A stretch of DNA of 7,137 nucleotides. Source: an uncultured Roseburia sp. Lineage in GTDB: Bacteria > Bacillota > Clostridia > Lachnospirales > Lachnospiraceae. Where the stretch lies: positions 1 through 7,137 of the forward strand of contig CANDFU010000083.1 of assembly GCA_947384095.1 (NCBI GenBank), read 5' to 3'. Positions 1 through 5,375 of the stretch are shown here, piece by piece. The position numbers and the translations under genes were made by a program. Every line of letters starts with the position of its first letter. The stretch's first letter is position 1. The notes below the pieces were generated by a model, which was not told the origin of the DNA, did no database searches, and worked only from the letters and a program-made list of their open reading frames with translations.

Positions 1-1260
1 AGTGCTGACCAGCGCAAGCACTTCGCCCGTGTAGGGGTTCATTGCCACAGTGCAGCTATTGTCGTCTGCAAAAGCTTCGTAGACGATGCGTTGCAGATGA
101 TAGTCGATCGTGAGCCGCACATCGTTTCCGTCCATTTTGCGTGTTTTTGCCAGCACACGTTTTTTTTCACCCGCTGCGTCTGTTATTATGATTTCATATC
201 CGTCCTGTCCGCGCAGCTCTTTTTCGTACAGGCTCTCGATGCCGCTCCTTCCGATTTTACTGTTTTCGGTGTAGCGTTCACCCGGGTGGCTTTCCATGTC
301 CTCTGCCGTCACATTCTGGATATAACCGATGAGATGGGAACCTGCTGCGCCGAGCGGATACTGCCTTACGGCGACGTCGGAGAGCATTACGCCCGGAATC
401 TGTAACAGAGCTGCGTCCCGCTGTGCTTTCAGTAAGGTTTTTTCGTTCGGTTCTTCGGACATCTGCTCCAGCGGAGTCAGTTTTTCCACAGTTTTTAAAG
501 GAACAAAAGAATCACTTTTAACCCATCCGGCGTCCAGTTTCCGGGCGATACTGTCTGTGGACATGCCCAGAATCCCTGCAACGGTTGAAAGATCAGCCGG
601 ATTGTCCGCGCGCATTTTTCCCGGCACGATTCCGACCTGTGTTGCGGTTCCTTCGCCGGCGAGGACGATCCCGTTTCGGTCGAGAATACGGCCGCGCTTT
701 GCTTCTTTTATCGATACACGTATCTTATCGCCCGATATGAGTTCGGGAAAGATCATGGTGTCGTCCCATGACAGGGCATAGGGCTGTGTCTTCGCAGCCC
801 CTGCTGTAAACATGGCCGTGTTGGAGTAGGAAATTTCACCGGCGACGGTGTCCATTGCCGCGTCGTAGGAAATGATAATCCGGTTTTCCGGCCGGTCCTG
901 TATATCCGTGATCCGTATGTTTATCTGGCTGGCCTCGATGCCGTCATAGATATGACTGTTCCTGGCCTGGAAGTCTTCCGTGGATATGGCGGACCGGCTT
1001 TTTTCATCGAGCATCTCATACATTTTTTCGTATTCCCTGGCATTCAGGAAAGAAAAATACTGTTCGAGCATTTGCCCGGCTTTTTTGTGCTCCTGTGCCA
1101 GAAGGCGTTCTTCACCCAGTTTATGGAAGATTCTGGCGGAGACGGCGATAATAACGGAGAAGATTGCGATGATGATTCCGGCAAAAAACAGGCGTCGGAG
1201 CATATGTTCACGATGTCGTTTTTTTCTGAGGCTTGTTCTTTTGTATGGTTTTGCGCCCAT
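1..1260 (-). CDS. Class B penicillin-binding protein with MecA_N domain, N-terminal part (cut by window edge)
   Basis: Reading leftward from the ATG at 1260-1258, the frame stays open for 420 codons to the window edge. Likely role: a membrane-anchored peptidoglycan D,D-transpeptidase acting outside the cell. Visible parts: a basic cytoplasmic start (residues 1-24), one membrane anchor (about 23-43), an NTF2-like MecA_N region (about 56-175, ending in SWDDTMIFPEL), and a dimerisation/pedestal domain (about 185-370) with the hallmarks RGRILDRNG (189-197) and KIGRSGIE (335-342). The transpeptidase domain then starts (LTIDYHLQ, 383-390; VAMNPYTGEVLALVST at the edge). The catalytic SxxK, SxN and KTG motifs lie beyond the window, so activity cannot be judged. 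This domain order is that of PBP2a (MecA), Bacillus PBP3 and enterococcal PBP5, several of which have low beta-lactam affinity; whether this one does is unknown. An AAGGAG-type ribosome site lies about 12 bases before the ATG. The gene diverges from the aminopeptidase gene. Confidence 0.9.
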   Translation of the reverse strand, partial: MGAKPYKRTSLRKKRHREHMLRRLFFAGIIIAIFSVIIAVSARIFHKLGEERLLAQEHKKAGQMLEQYFSFLNAREYEKMYEMLDEKSRSAISTEDFQARNSHIYDGIEASQINIRITDIQDRPENRIIISYDAAMDTVAGEISYSNTAMFTAGAAKTQPYALSWDDTMIFPELISGDKIRVSIKEAKRGRILDRNGIVLAGEGTATQVGIVPGKMRADNPADLSTVAGILGMSTDSIARKLDAGWVKSDSFVPLKTVEKLTPLEQMSEEPNEKTLLKAQRDAALLQIPGVMLSDVAVRQYPLGAAGSHLIGYIQNVTAEDMESHPGERYTENSKIGRSGIESLYEKELRGQDGYEIIITDAAGEKKRVLAKTRKMDGNDVRLTIDYHLQRIVYEAFADDNSCTVAMNPYTGEVLALVST

Positions 1261-1335
1261 GGAGTCCTGTCTCTCCTTTTTTGCTTTTGATACTTTTATA
1301 CTAATACTTCCAGGTCGGGTTTTCAAGACAGACAC

Positions 1336-1364
1336 ATTATATTTCATTGCAATTGTCATAATAT
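1336..1364 (-). promoter_or_regulatory. Candidate sigma-A promoter for the penicillin-binding protein gene
   Basis: On the minus strand there is a perfect TATAAT -10 box at 1341-1336, about 75 bases upstream of the ATG. The hexamer 17 bases further upstream (ATATTA, 1364-1359) matches the -35 consensus poorly, so the promoter may be weak or need an activator. Its upstream part lies next to the -35 of the divergent aminopeptidase promoter, so the two could interfere or be co-regulated. Confidence 0.4.
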
Positions 1365-1367
1365 TTT

Positions 1368-1396
1368 TTGTTTTTTTTGTGAGAAGGTGGTATAAT
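1368..1396 (+). promoter_or_regulatory. Sigma-A promoter for the methionine aminopeptidase gene
   Basis: TTGTTT (1368-1373) is separated by 17 bases from a perfect TATAAT (1391-1396). The TG at 1388-1389 makes this an extended -10 element (TGGTATAAT). Transcription should start near 1403, giving a leader of about 55 bases to the ATG at 1458. I see no stable hairpin in that leader. Confidence 0.75.
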
Positions 1397-1457
1397 TGAA
1401 AAGAATGTGAAACCGTTACAGGTCAATCAGGTACAGCAATAAGTGGGAGCAGAAGAG

Positions 1458-2333
1458 ATGATAAGAAAAATTGGCAGAAATGACCCGTGCTGGTGCGGGA
1501 GCGGACGGAAGTATAAGGCGTGCCATCAGGCGTCTGACGACAGAATTGCGCTGGCTTCGTCGCGGGGGCATATCGTTCCGACACGCGACATTATAAAAAA
1601 TGAGGAGCAGATTGCGGCGATCAGAGAGAGCTGCAAGATCAACATAGCGGTGCTCGATTATATCGGGGAGCACATCCATGAGGGGATGAATACGGCGGAG
1701 ATCGACAGGATTGTCTATGAGATGACGACGGATATGGGCGGCGTTCCGGCGCCGCTTCATCTTGAGGGCTATCCTTACAGTGTATGCACTTCAGTCAATG
1801 ATCAGGTGTGCCATGGATTTCCGTCTGAGCATGTGATTTTAAAAGAGGGGGATATTATCAATGTGGATGCGTCCACGAATCTGAACGGTTATTTTTCCGA
1901 TTCTTCCCGGATGTATTGCATCGGCGATGTCACGCCGGAGAAGAGAAGGCTGGTTGAGGTTACGAAGGAGTGTGTGGAACGCGGGCTGGCGGAAGTAAAG
2001 CCCTGGGGATATCTCGGCGATATGGGGCAGGCGGTCCATGATCACGCGTTTGCGAACGGCTATACCATCGTCAGGGAAATCGGCGGGCATGGCGTAGGGC
2101 TGAAGTTTCACGAGGAACCCTGGGTGGGGTACAATACAAAGCGGGGACAGGAGATGCTTCTGGTTCCCGGGATGATCTTTACGATCGAACCCATGGTCAA
2201 TATGGGGAGAGTGGAGATCTATGTGGATCCGGAAAATGACTGGGAGGTATACACGGAAGACGGGCTTCCTTCGGCACAGTGGGAGATTATGGTTCTTGTC
2301 ACCAGGACGGGGCATGAAGTGCTCTGCTGGTGA
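1458..2333 (+). CDS. map: Methionine aminopeptidase type I with N-terminal SEC-C zinc motif
   Basis: Removes the initiator methionine from nascent cytoplasmic proteins when residue 2 is small. The protein is 291 residues. An N-terminal SEC-C motif places Cys11, Cys13, Cys22 and His23 as zinc ligands (CWCGSGRKYKACH). A pita-bread peptidase fold follows, with all five dinuclear-metal ligands in place: Asp137 (NVDAS), Asp148 (FSDSSR), His211 (GGHGVG), Glu244 (FTIEP) and Glu276 (WEIMV). The substrate-pocket histidines are His119 (CHGFP) and His218 (FHEEP). I chose the ATG at 1458 because GGGAG at 1445-1449 lies 8 bases before it. An in-frame GTG at 1443 would add five residues but overlaps that site and has no ribosome site of its own. 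SEC-C-tagged aminopeptidases are known in Firmicutes and other bacteria, and the zinc motif probably helps binding to ribosomes or partner proteins (inference). It is transcribed alone from 1368-1396. Confidence 0.95.
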   Translation: MIRKIGRNDPCWCGSGRKYKACHQASDDRIALASSRGHIVPTRDIIKNEEQIAAIRESCKINIAVLDYIGEHIHEGMNTAEIDRIVYEMTTDMGGVPAPLHLEGYPYSVCTSVNDQVCHGFPSEHVILKEGDIINVDASTNLNGYFSDSSRMYCIGDVTPEKRRLVEVTKECVERGLAEVKPWGYLGDMGQAVHDHAFANGYTIVREIGGHGVGLKFHEEPWVGYNTKRGQEMLLVPGMIFTIEPMVNMGRVEIYVDPENDWEVYTEDGLPSAQWEIMVLVTRTGHEVLCW

Positions 2334-2514
2334 GTCTTTTTGTGAATTGTAAGTTTTAGGGCTTTTGGCAGCTGCGGGGCTTTCAGAGTAAATTTTTACA
2401 TATCGTTCAAAGACAATTCAAAATTTATACAATATGATTTCACAAATGGGGGGTATATTAATAATGTCACCAAAGTGTGATAAGACTTTTTTTCATAAAT
2501 TCTCCCCCTTTTTA
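2334..2514. other. Gene-free AT-rich spacer downstream of the aminopeptidase gene
   Basis: No ORF here has a ribosome site or family resemblance. There is no strong terminator right after the aminopeptidase stop; the first good hairpin is at 2515-2544. A weak promoter-like pair, TTCAAA (2406-2411) and TACAAT (2428-2433) with a 16-base spacer, could drive a transcript into the hairpin region to the right. A run of six G at 2448-2453 could pair with C5 runs at 2504-2508 or 2527-2531, but the pairing is short. Confidence 0.5.
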
Positions 2515-2550
2515 AAATCCACCATTCCCCCAAATGGTGGATTTGTTCTT
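2515..2550 (+). terminator. 12-bp perfect hairpin with T-rich tail, probable terminator
   Basis: AAATCCACCATT (2515-2526) pairs perfectly with AATGGTGGATTT (2533-2544) around a CCCCCA loop, followed by TTTGTTCTT (2542-2550, partly in the stem). It is the first plausible intrinsic terminator after the aminopeptidase gene, about 180 bases past its stop. The tail is interrupted by G and C, so termination may be incomplete. It could instead be the left end of the structured segment that follows. Confidence 0.55.
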
Positions 2551-2602
2551 TCATAGGAAAGAGCATGCCGCTGTGAAGTGCTGGAATATCTGTCATTCCT
2601 GT

Positions 2603-2645
2603 GAAAGAAAAAGCCCTCCGGGCGGGAACGCACTGCGTCGGAGGG
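2603..2645 (-). terminator. Possible leftward terminator within the hairpin segment
   Basis: On the minus strand the CCCTCCG/CGGAGGG stem (2645-2639 with 2620-2614, plus an inner ACGC/GCGT stem) is followed directly by CTTTTTCTTTC (2613-2603). This is an intrinsic-terminator layout for leftward transcription. No leftward gene feeds into it in this window, so it would block antisense transcription or belong to an element of its own. Confidence 0.4.
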
Positions 2646-2680
2646 GAATTATGCTGCCAAAGCAGCCCGCCGCAGGCGGA

Positions 2681-2710
2681 GAATCCGGCCCTGCCGGATT
2701 CTTTGTTCTT
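2681..2710 (+). terminator. 9-bp perfect hairpin with T-rich tail just upstream of the dehydrogenase promoter
   Basis: GAATCCGGC (2681-2689) pairs perfectly with GCCGGATTC (2693-2701) over a CCT loop, followed by TTTGTTCTT (2702-2710). The stem is G+C-rich and the layout is that of a rho-independent terminator for rightward transcription. It would insulate the shikimate operon from the aminopeptidase transcript. Its tail overlaps the -35 box at 2709-2714. A role as a regulated attenuator is less likely because a good promoter sits after it. Confidence 0.6.
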
Positions 2711-2737
2711 GAAAAAAAGAAGAGAAGCGGTTATGAT
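2709..2737 (+). promoter_or_regulatory. Sigma-A promoter for the shikimate operon
   Basis: TTGAAA (2709-2714) and TATGAT (2732-2737) are 17 bases apart, each one mismatch from consensus. The predicted start near 2744 leaves a leader of about 36 bases before the ATG at 2780, with room for the ribosome site but no riboswitch or attenuator. The -35 begins on the last two bases of the preceding terminator tail. Confidence 0.7.
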
Positions 2738-2779
2738 AGTTTGTGCCGGGCGATTCGCGTTCCGGCAGGGAGGTAGACA

Positions 2780-3649
2780 ATGGAGAAAAGAATTTCGGGA
2801 CATACGGGGCTGCTGGCGCTGTTTGGCTCTCCGATCGGGCATTCCGGCTCCCCGATGATGTATAATTATAGTTTTGAAAAGCTGGGGCTTGACTATGTCT
2901 ATGTTGCAATTGATGTGAAAGAAGATGAAGTGAAAGACGCGGTTGCGGCGATGCGGACGTTTAAAATGCGGGGATGCAATGTGACAATGCCATGCAAAAC
3001 GGAAGCATTGCGGTATATGGATGAGTTGTCGCCGGCGGCGAAGATTGTCGGGGCGGTCAATACGATCGTAAACGATGACGGGAAGCTGACAGGCTATATG
3101 ACTGACGGGGAAGGGTTTGTCAATAATTTAAGGGATCACGGATTTGAGATTCGGGGAAAAAAGATGACGATAGCAGGCGGCGGCGGCGCCGCGACTGCGA
3201 TCCAGGTACAGTGCGCACTGGACGGCGCGCGTGAGATCTCTGTTTTTAACATCAGAGATGCATTTTTTGAGCGAACGCTGGAGACAGCAGGGAAAATCCG
3301 CAGAGAAGTGCCCGGATGCGTTGTGAATGTCTATGATATTGCGGATACTGGGAAGATGACGGAAGAAATCCGGTCGAGCGATCTGTTTACAAATGCAACC
3401 GTTGTCGGCATGAAGCCGATGGAAAAGGAAAGCGTGGTGAAAGATCCCCTGGCGTTTGCCCCGGGACTTGTCGTGGCGGATATTGTATACAATCCGGAAG
3501 AGACAAAGCTTCTTCGGGAGGCGAAGGCCGCGGGCTGCATCTGCATCGGCGGAAAAGGGATGCTGCTCTGGCAGGGCGTCGCGGCATTTAAATTGTATAC
3601 CGGAATGGATATGCCGGTGGAAGAAGTAAAGGAATTGTTTTTTGGATAA
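2780..3649 (+). CDS. aroE: Shikimate/quinate 5-dehydrogenase, YdiB-like
   Basis: Reversibly reduces 3-dehydroshikimate to shikimate (possibly also dehydroquinate/quinate) with NAD(P)H in the cytoplasm. The length of 289 residues is normal. The N-terminal substrate domain carries Ser22 and Ser24 (GHSGSP), catalytic Lys73 (NVTMPCK), Asn94 (GAVNTIV) and catalytic Asp109 (TDGEGF). The Rossmann half carries GGGGAATA (133-140) and NIRD (157-160); Gln265 (LLWQG) closes the substrate site. As I recall E. coli YdiB, the stretches MRG, VGMKP, VYNP, TKLL and GMLLWQG, and the Asp at the end of NIRD, fit YdiB better than classical AroE. That Asp is associated with use of NAD as well as NADP. Oddities: GYMTDG where GYNTDG is usual, and GGGG for GAGG. 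AGGGAGG (2767-2773) lies 6 bases before the ATG. Shikimate kinase follows after 12 bases, which favours a biosynthetic role despite the YdiB-like sequence. Confidence 0.92.
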   Translation: MEKRISGHTGLLALFGSPIGHSGSPMMYNYSFEKLGLDYVYVAIDVKEDEVKDAVAAMRTFKMRGCNVTMPCKTEALRYMDELSPAAKIVGAVNTIVNDDGKLTGYMTDGEGFVNNLRDHGFEIRGKKMTIAGGGGAATAIQVQCALDGAREISVFNIRDAFFERTLETAGKIRREVPGCVVNVYDIADTGKMTEEIRSSDLFTNATVVGMKPMEKESVVKDPLAFAPGLVVADIVYNPEETKLLREAKAAGCICIGGKGMLLWQGVAAFKLYTGMDMPVEEVKELFFG

Positions 3650-3661
3650 AGAGAGGGAGCG

Positions 3662-4171
3662 ATGAAGAATATTTATCTGATCGGATTTATGGGGGCGGGA
3701 AAGAGCTCCGTCGCAAGGGAGATTGGGAAAATGACAGGGGCCGACTGCCTGGAAATGGACGCGCTGATTGAACAGGAGCAGGGTATGGCGATTACAGAAA
3801 TCTTTGAACGCTTCGGCGAGCCGCATTTCAGAGATCTGGAAACAAAACTGCTGCGTTCCTTTTGCCGCAAAGAAGGCCATATTATTTCCTGCGGCGGCGG
3901 GAGCGTCCTGAGAGAAGAAAATGTGGCGCTTATGAAAGAAAACGGATGCATTGTTTTTCTGGCAGCACGGCCGGAGACGATTTTTGAACGTGTAAAAGAC
4001 AGTACCAGCCGCCCTGTGCTGAATGGAAATATGAATGTTACATATATCGGCGGACTGATGGAAAAGAGACGGGGATGTTATGAAGCGGCGGCGGATGTCA
4101 CAGTGGAGACGGATGACAGGAAGATCGGGGACATCTGTGATGAGATTCTGCGTCGGGCCGGATGGAAGTGA
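3662..4171 (+). CDS. aroK: Shikimate kinase
   Basis: Phosphorylates shikimate to shikimate 3-phosphate with ATP, the step after the upstream dehydrogenase. The length of 169 residues is standard. Walker A is GFMGAGKSS (8-16). The shikimate/Mg region is LEMDALIE (30-37) with Asp33. Other substrate residues are Arg57 (HFRDLE), the GGG turn at 78-80, the lid Arg117 (SRPVL), and an Arg at 136/137 in the helix before CYEAAADV. The family normally has DxD at 31-33 with both acids Asp; here the first is Glu31, a conservative change at a magnesium-binding position. The ribosome site GAGAGGGAG (3651-3659) begins two bases after the dehydrogenase stop, so the two genes are co-transcribed and probably translationally linked. 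A hairpin at 4182-4209 closes the operon. Confidence 0.95.
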   Translation: MKNIYLIGFMGAGKSSVAREIGKMTGADCLEMDALIEQEQGMAITEIFERFGEPHFRDLETKLLRSFCRKEGHIISCGGGSVLREENVALMKENGCIVFLAARPETIFERVKDSTSRPVLNGNMNVTYIGGLMEKRRGCYEAAADVTVETDDRKIGDICDEILRRAGWK

Positions 4172-4181
4172 AAGTAAGTGA

Positions 4182-4209
4182 AAGGAGACAGATCTCGTTC
4201 TGTCTCCTT
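4182..4209. terminator. Hairpin between convergent genes, probable bidirectional terminator
   Basis: AAGGAGACAGA (4182-4192) pairs perfectly with TCTGTCTCCTT (4199-4209) around a TCTCGT loop. It lies between the shikimate kinase stop (4171) and the stop of the leftward tautomerase gene (4229), where a shared terminator is expected. Neither side has a pure T-run: rightward it is followed by CTCCTGCGTC, leftward by TCACTTACTTTC. Confidence 0.65.
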
Positions 4210-4228
4210 CTCCTGCGTCATTTCCCTT

Positions 4229-4570
4229 TTAAAAATTGTTTCCGTTCCAGCCCCAGTTTTCGGTTGGGAAGTAGGCAATATAGATACGGTCCGCCGGGAT
4301 GGACAGTTCCTGTTCAAAGAGAGCACAGATTTCCGCGGTCATGCGGCTGGCAGCGGAAGAGGAAGGAGCGCCAAAGCTTTTTACTTCCACATAGGCGACG
4401 GCGGCGGTGCTTCCCTGGAAAGAAAGATTCATGTTGTCTTCAAAACCGGTCATCACCCAGTTTTCGCCTTTTCCAAGGCACTCGCGGGTAATGCGGTTTA
4501 AAGCTGCGGTCAGCGCTTCTTTTTTTGTATTGTCGACAGGAACGGTAGTTTTTGTGTTGATGAACGGCAT
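4229..4570 (-). CDS. MIF-like tautomerase-superfamily protein
   Basis: A 113-residue protein of the macrophage migration inhibitory factor/phenylpyruvate tautomerase type within the tautomerase superfamily, whose members form trimers. Evidence: the MPFINTKTTVPV start, with Pro2 becoming the catalytic N-terminal proline once Met1 is removed; Lys34, near the position of the MIF active-site lysine; a central FQGSTAAVAYVEVKSFG segment matching the MIF strand-turn region; and a C-terminal RIYIAYFPTENWGWNGNNF resembling YINYYDMNAANVGWN of mammalian MIF. The length matches MIF (about 115). The physiological substrate in bacteria is unknown; keto-enol tautomerisation of phenylpyruvate-like compounds is the family reaction. 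AAGGAG lies 8 bases before the ATG at 4570-4568. The gene appears monocistronic with its own promoter (4614-4642) and is convergent with the shikimate operon. Confidence 0.88.
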   Translation of the reverse strand: MPFINTKTTVPVDNTKKEALTAALNRITRECLGKGENWVMTGFEDNMNLSFQGSTAAVAYVEVKSFGAPSSSAASRMTAEICALFEQELSIPADRIYIAYFPTENWGWNGNNF

Positions 4571-4613
4571 GGCAGTTTCTCCTTCTGATTGTGATAAGTT
4601 TCTTCTCCAGATG

Positions 4614-4642
4614 AGTATATATGAAAATACCGTCGCTTACAA
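4614..4642 (-). promoter_or_regulatory. Sigma-A promoter for the MIF-like gene
   Basis: On the minus strand TTGTAA (4642-4637) and TATACT (4619-4614) are 17 bases apart. Transcription should begin near 4607, about 37 bases before the ATG. The -35 starts only ten bases after the MgtC stop codon. I see no terminator hairpin in that gap, so read-through from the upstream genes is also possible. Confidence 0.7.
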
Positions 4643-4651
4643 TGCCTGTTT

Positions 4652-5344
4652 TTAATAGATATATTTTACAAACGTCACTCCGCCTGTTTTTTCGAATAGT
4701 TTTAAGACGGATTCGCGTGTCTCGTTTCTGGTAACCTTCAAAGTGATGACGGCTCTTTGTAATTTCCGGGTCCGTTTTCCGATCTGCACTTCTTCAATCT
4801 CAAGCCCATAGTCGATCACTTTTTGTGAGATGTCCGCAATGGATACGTCATTTGAAAATTCGATATATACGCCATAACAGACTGTTTCTGAAGAAATAAT
4901 ATATTCCATTTTTTTAAACCGGGTCATGATCAGATAGACAACGGCCGTGGCGATGATTCCGGCGCTGTAAAAGCCGATGCCGATCGCCAGTCCGATGCTG
5001 GCAGCGGTCCACAGTCCGGCGGCGGTCGTAAGCCCTCTGACTCTCGTTTTGCCGGAGGTGATGATGCTTCCTGCGCCCAGAAAACCGATGCCGCTGATTA
5101 CCTGTGCGCCAAGTCTTGCAGGGTCTCCTGCTCCGAAGGAGTCGTACATATACTGCCCGGTCGACATGACGATCGCCGCGCCCAGACAGACGAGCATATA
5201 GGTTCTCATCCCGGCGGGCTGGTGTGCCCGGCCGCGTTCCGCGCCGATAAAACCGCCGCACAATATAGCGAGGAAAATGCGGAAACTGACGGAAATGAGA
5301 TTAAGTTCTTTTAATGTTTTCAGGATTATGGATGCTGTCTGCAT
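4652..5344 (-). CDS. MgtC/SapB family inner-membrane protein
   Basis: A 230-residue polytopic membrane protein. The N-terminal MgtC domain has hydrophobic segments at about 19-36, 48-62, 80-97, 108-123 and 126-141, and the family signatures GGFIGAERGRAHQPAGMRT (30-48), GIGFLGAGSI (85-94) and VRGLTTAAGLWTAA (102-115). A soluble C-terminal domain (about 150-230) with alternating strands and helices resembles the ACT-like tail of longer family members. Characterised MgtC proteins are linked to growth at low magnesium and, in pathogens, to inhibition of the F-type ATPase; the role here is unknown. I chose ATG at 5344-5342 because GGGAG lies 8 bases before it. A TTG two codons upstream would sit too close to that site. 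It follows the isomerase gene by 31 bases with no clear terminator or promoter between, so it may be the last gene of the leftward operon. Confidence 0.9.
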   Translation of the reverse strand: MQTASIILKTLKELNLISVSFRIFLAILCGGFIGAERGRAHQPAGMRTYMLVCLGAAIVMSTGQYMYDSFGAGDPARLGAQVISGIGFLGAGSIITSGKTRVRGLTTAAGLWTAASIGLAIGIGFYSAGIIATAVVYLIMTRFKKMEYIISSETVCYGVYIEFSNDVSIADISQKVIDYGLEIEEVQIGKRTRKLQRAVITLKVTRNETRESVLKLFEKTGGVTFVKYIY

Positions 5345-5375
5345 ATACAATGCTCCCTGTCTGGCGCGCCGTCTG

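Larger units (their letters stand above)
2542..2710. repeat. Hairpin-rich segment bracketed by a 9-bp direct repeat
   Basis: The 9-mer TTTGTTCTT occurs at 2542-2550 and again at 2702-2710. Between them hairpins follow one another: 2546-2559 with 2596-2609 (14 pairs, one G-U); 2614-2620 with 2639-2645 (CCCTCCG/CGGAGGG, holding an inner ACGC/GCGT stem); 2653-2657 with 2662-2666 (GCTGC/GCAGC); 2667-2671 with 2675-2679 (CCGCC/GGCGG); and 2681-2689 with 2693-2701 (9 perfect pairs). The right half is clearly richer in G+C than the spacer to its left. The short ORFs here lack ribosome sites. The arrangement suggests either a small non-autonomous dispersed element or a structured non-coding RNA. I cannot tell which, and both readings are inference. 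Confidence 0.5.

Noticed and set aside
91..1399. Plus-strand ORFs at 91-405, 329-781, 952-1290 and 980-1399
   Set aside because: They are antisense to an uninterrupted 420-codon penicillin-binding protein frame with clear family motifs, and have no ribosome sites or recognisable domains.
1443..1457. GTG start for the aminopeptidase, five codons upstream
   Set aside because: It overlaps the best ribosome site (1445-1449), has none of its own, and the ATG at 1458 gives the usual SEC-C N-terminus.
2343..2420. Distant 8-bp inverted repeat TGAATTGT (2343-2350) / ACAATTCA (2413-2420)
   Set aside because: Short, AT-rich and 62 bases apart. It is expected by chance in such sequence and has no tail or loop structure of a terminator.
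2334..2779. T-box or other amino-acid-responsive leader upstream of the aromatic pathway operon
   Set aside because: No T-box core (AGGGUGGNACCGCG-like) or recognisable riboswitch core is present, and a good promoter at 2709-2737 lies downstream of all the hairpins, leaving only a 36-base leader.
2396..2858. Short overlapping ORFs on both strands (plus 2534-2776 and 2601-2858; minus 2396-2842 and 2649-2909)
   Set aside because: None has a plausible ribosome site or domain. They run through the hairpin arms and into the dehydrogenase gene, and their Arg/Pro/Cys-rich composition is that of non-coding GC-rich DNA. Reconsider only if the segment proves to be a coding repeat.
3128..3880. 250-codon minus-strand ORF antisense to the dehydrogenase and kinase genes
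   Set aside because: Both overlapped plus-strand genes have full catalytic motifs. The antisense product is His/Arg/Cys-rich with no fold signal and spans two unrelated genes.
4914..5261. 115-codon Arg-rich minus-strand ORF in another frame within the MgtC gene
   Set aside because: It is a frame-shifted reading of the MgtC coding sequence with no start context; MgtC motifs are intact in the chosen frame.
5345..5350. TTG start for MgtC two codons upstream
   Set aside because: It would leave only two bases between GGGAG and the start codon; the ATG at 5344 has normal spacing.
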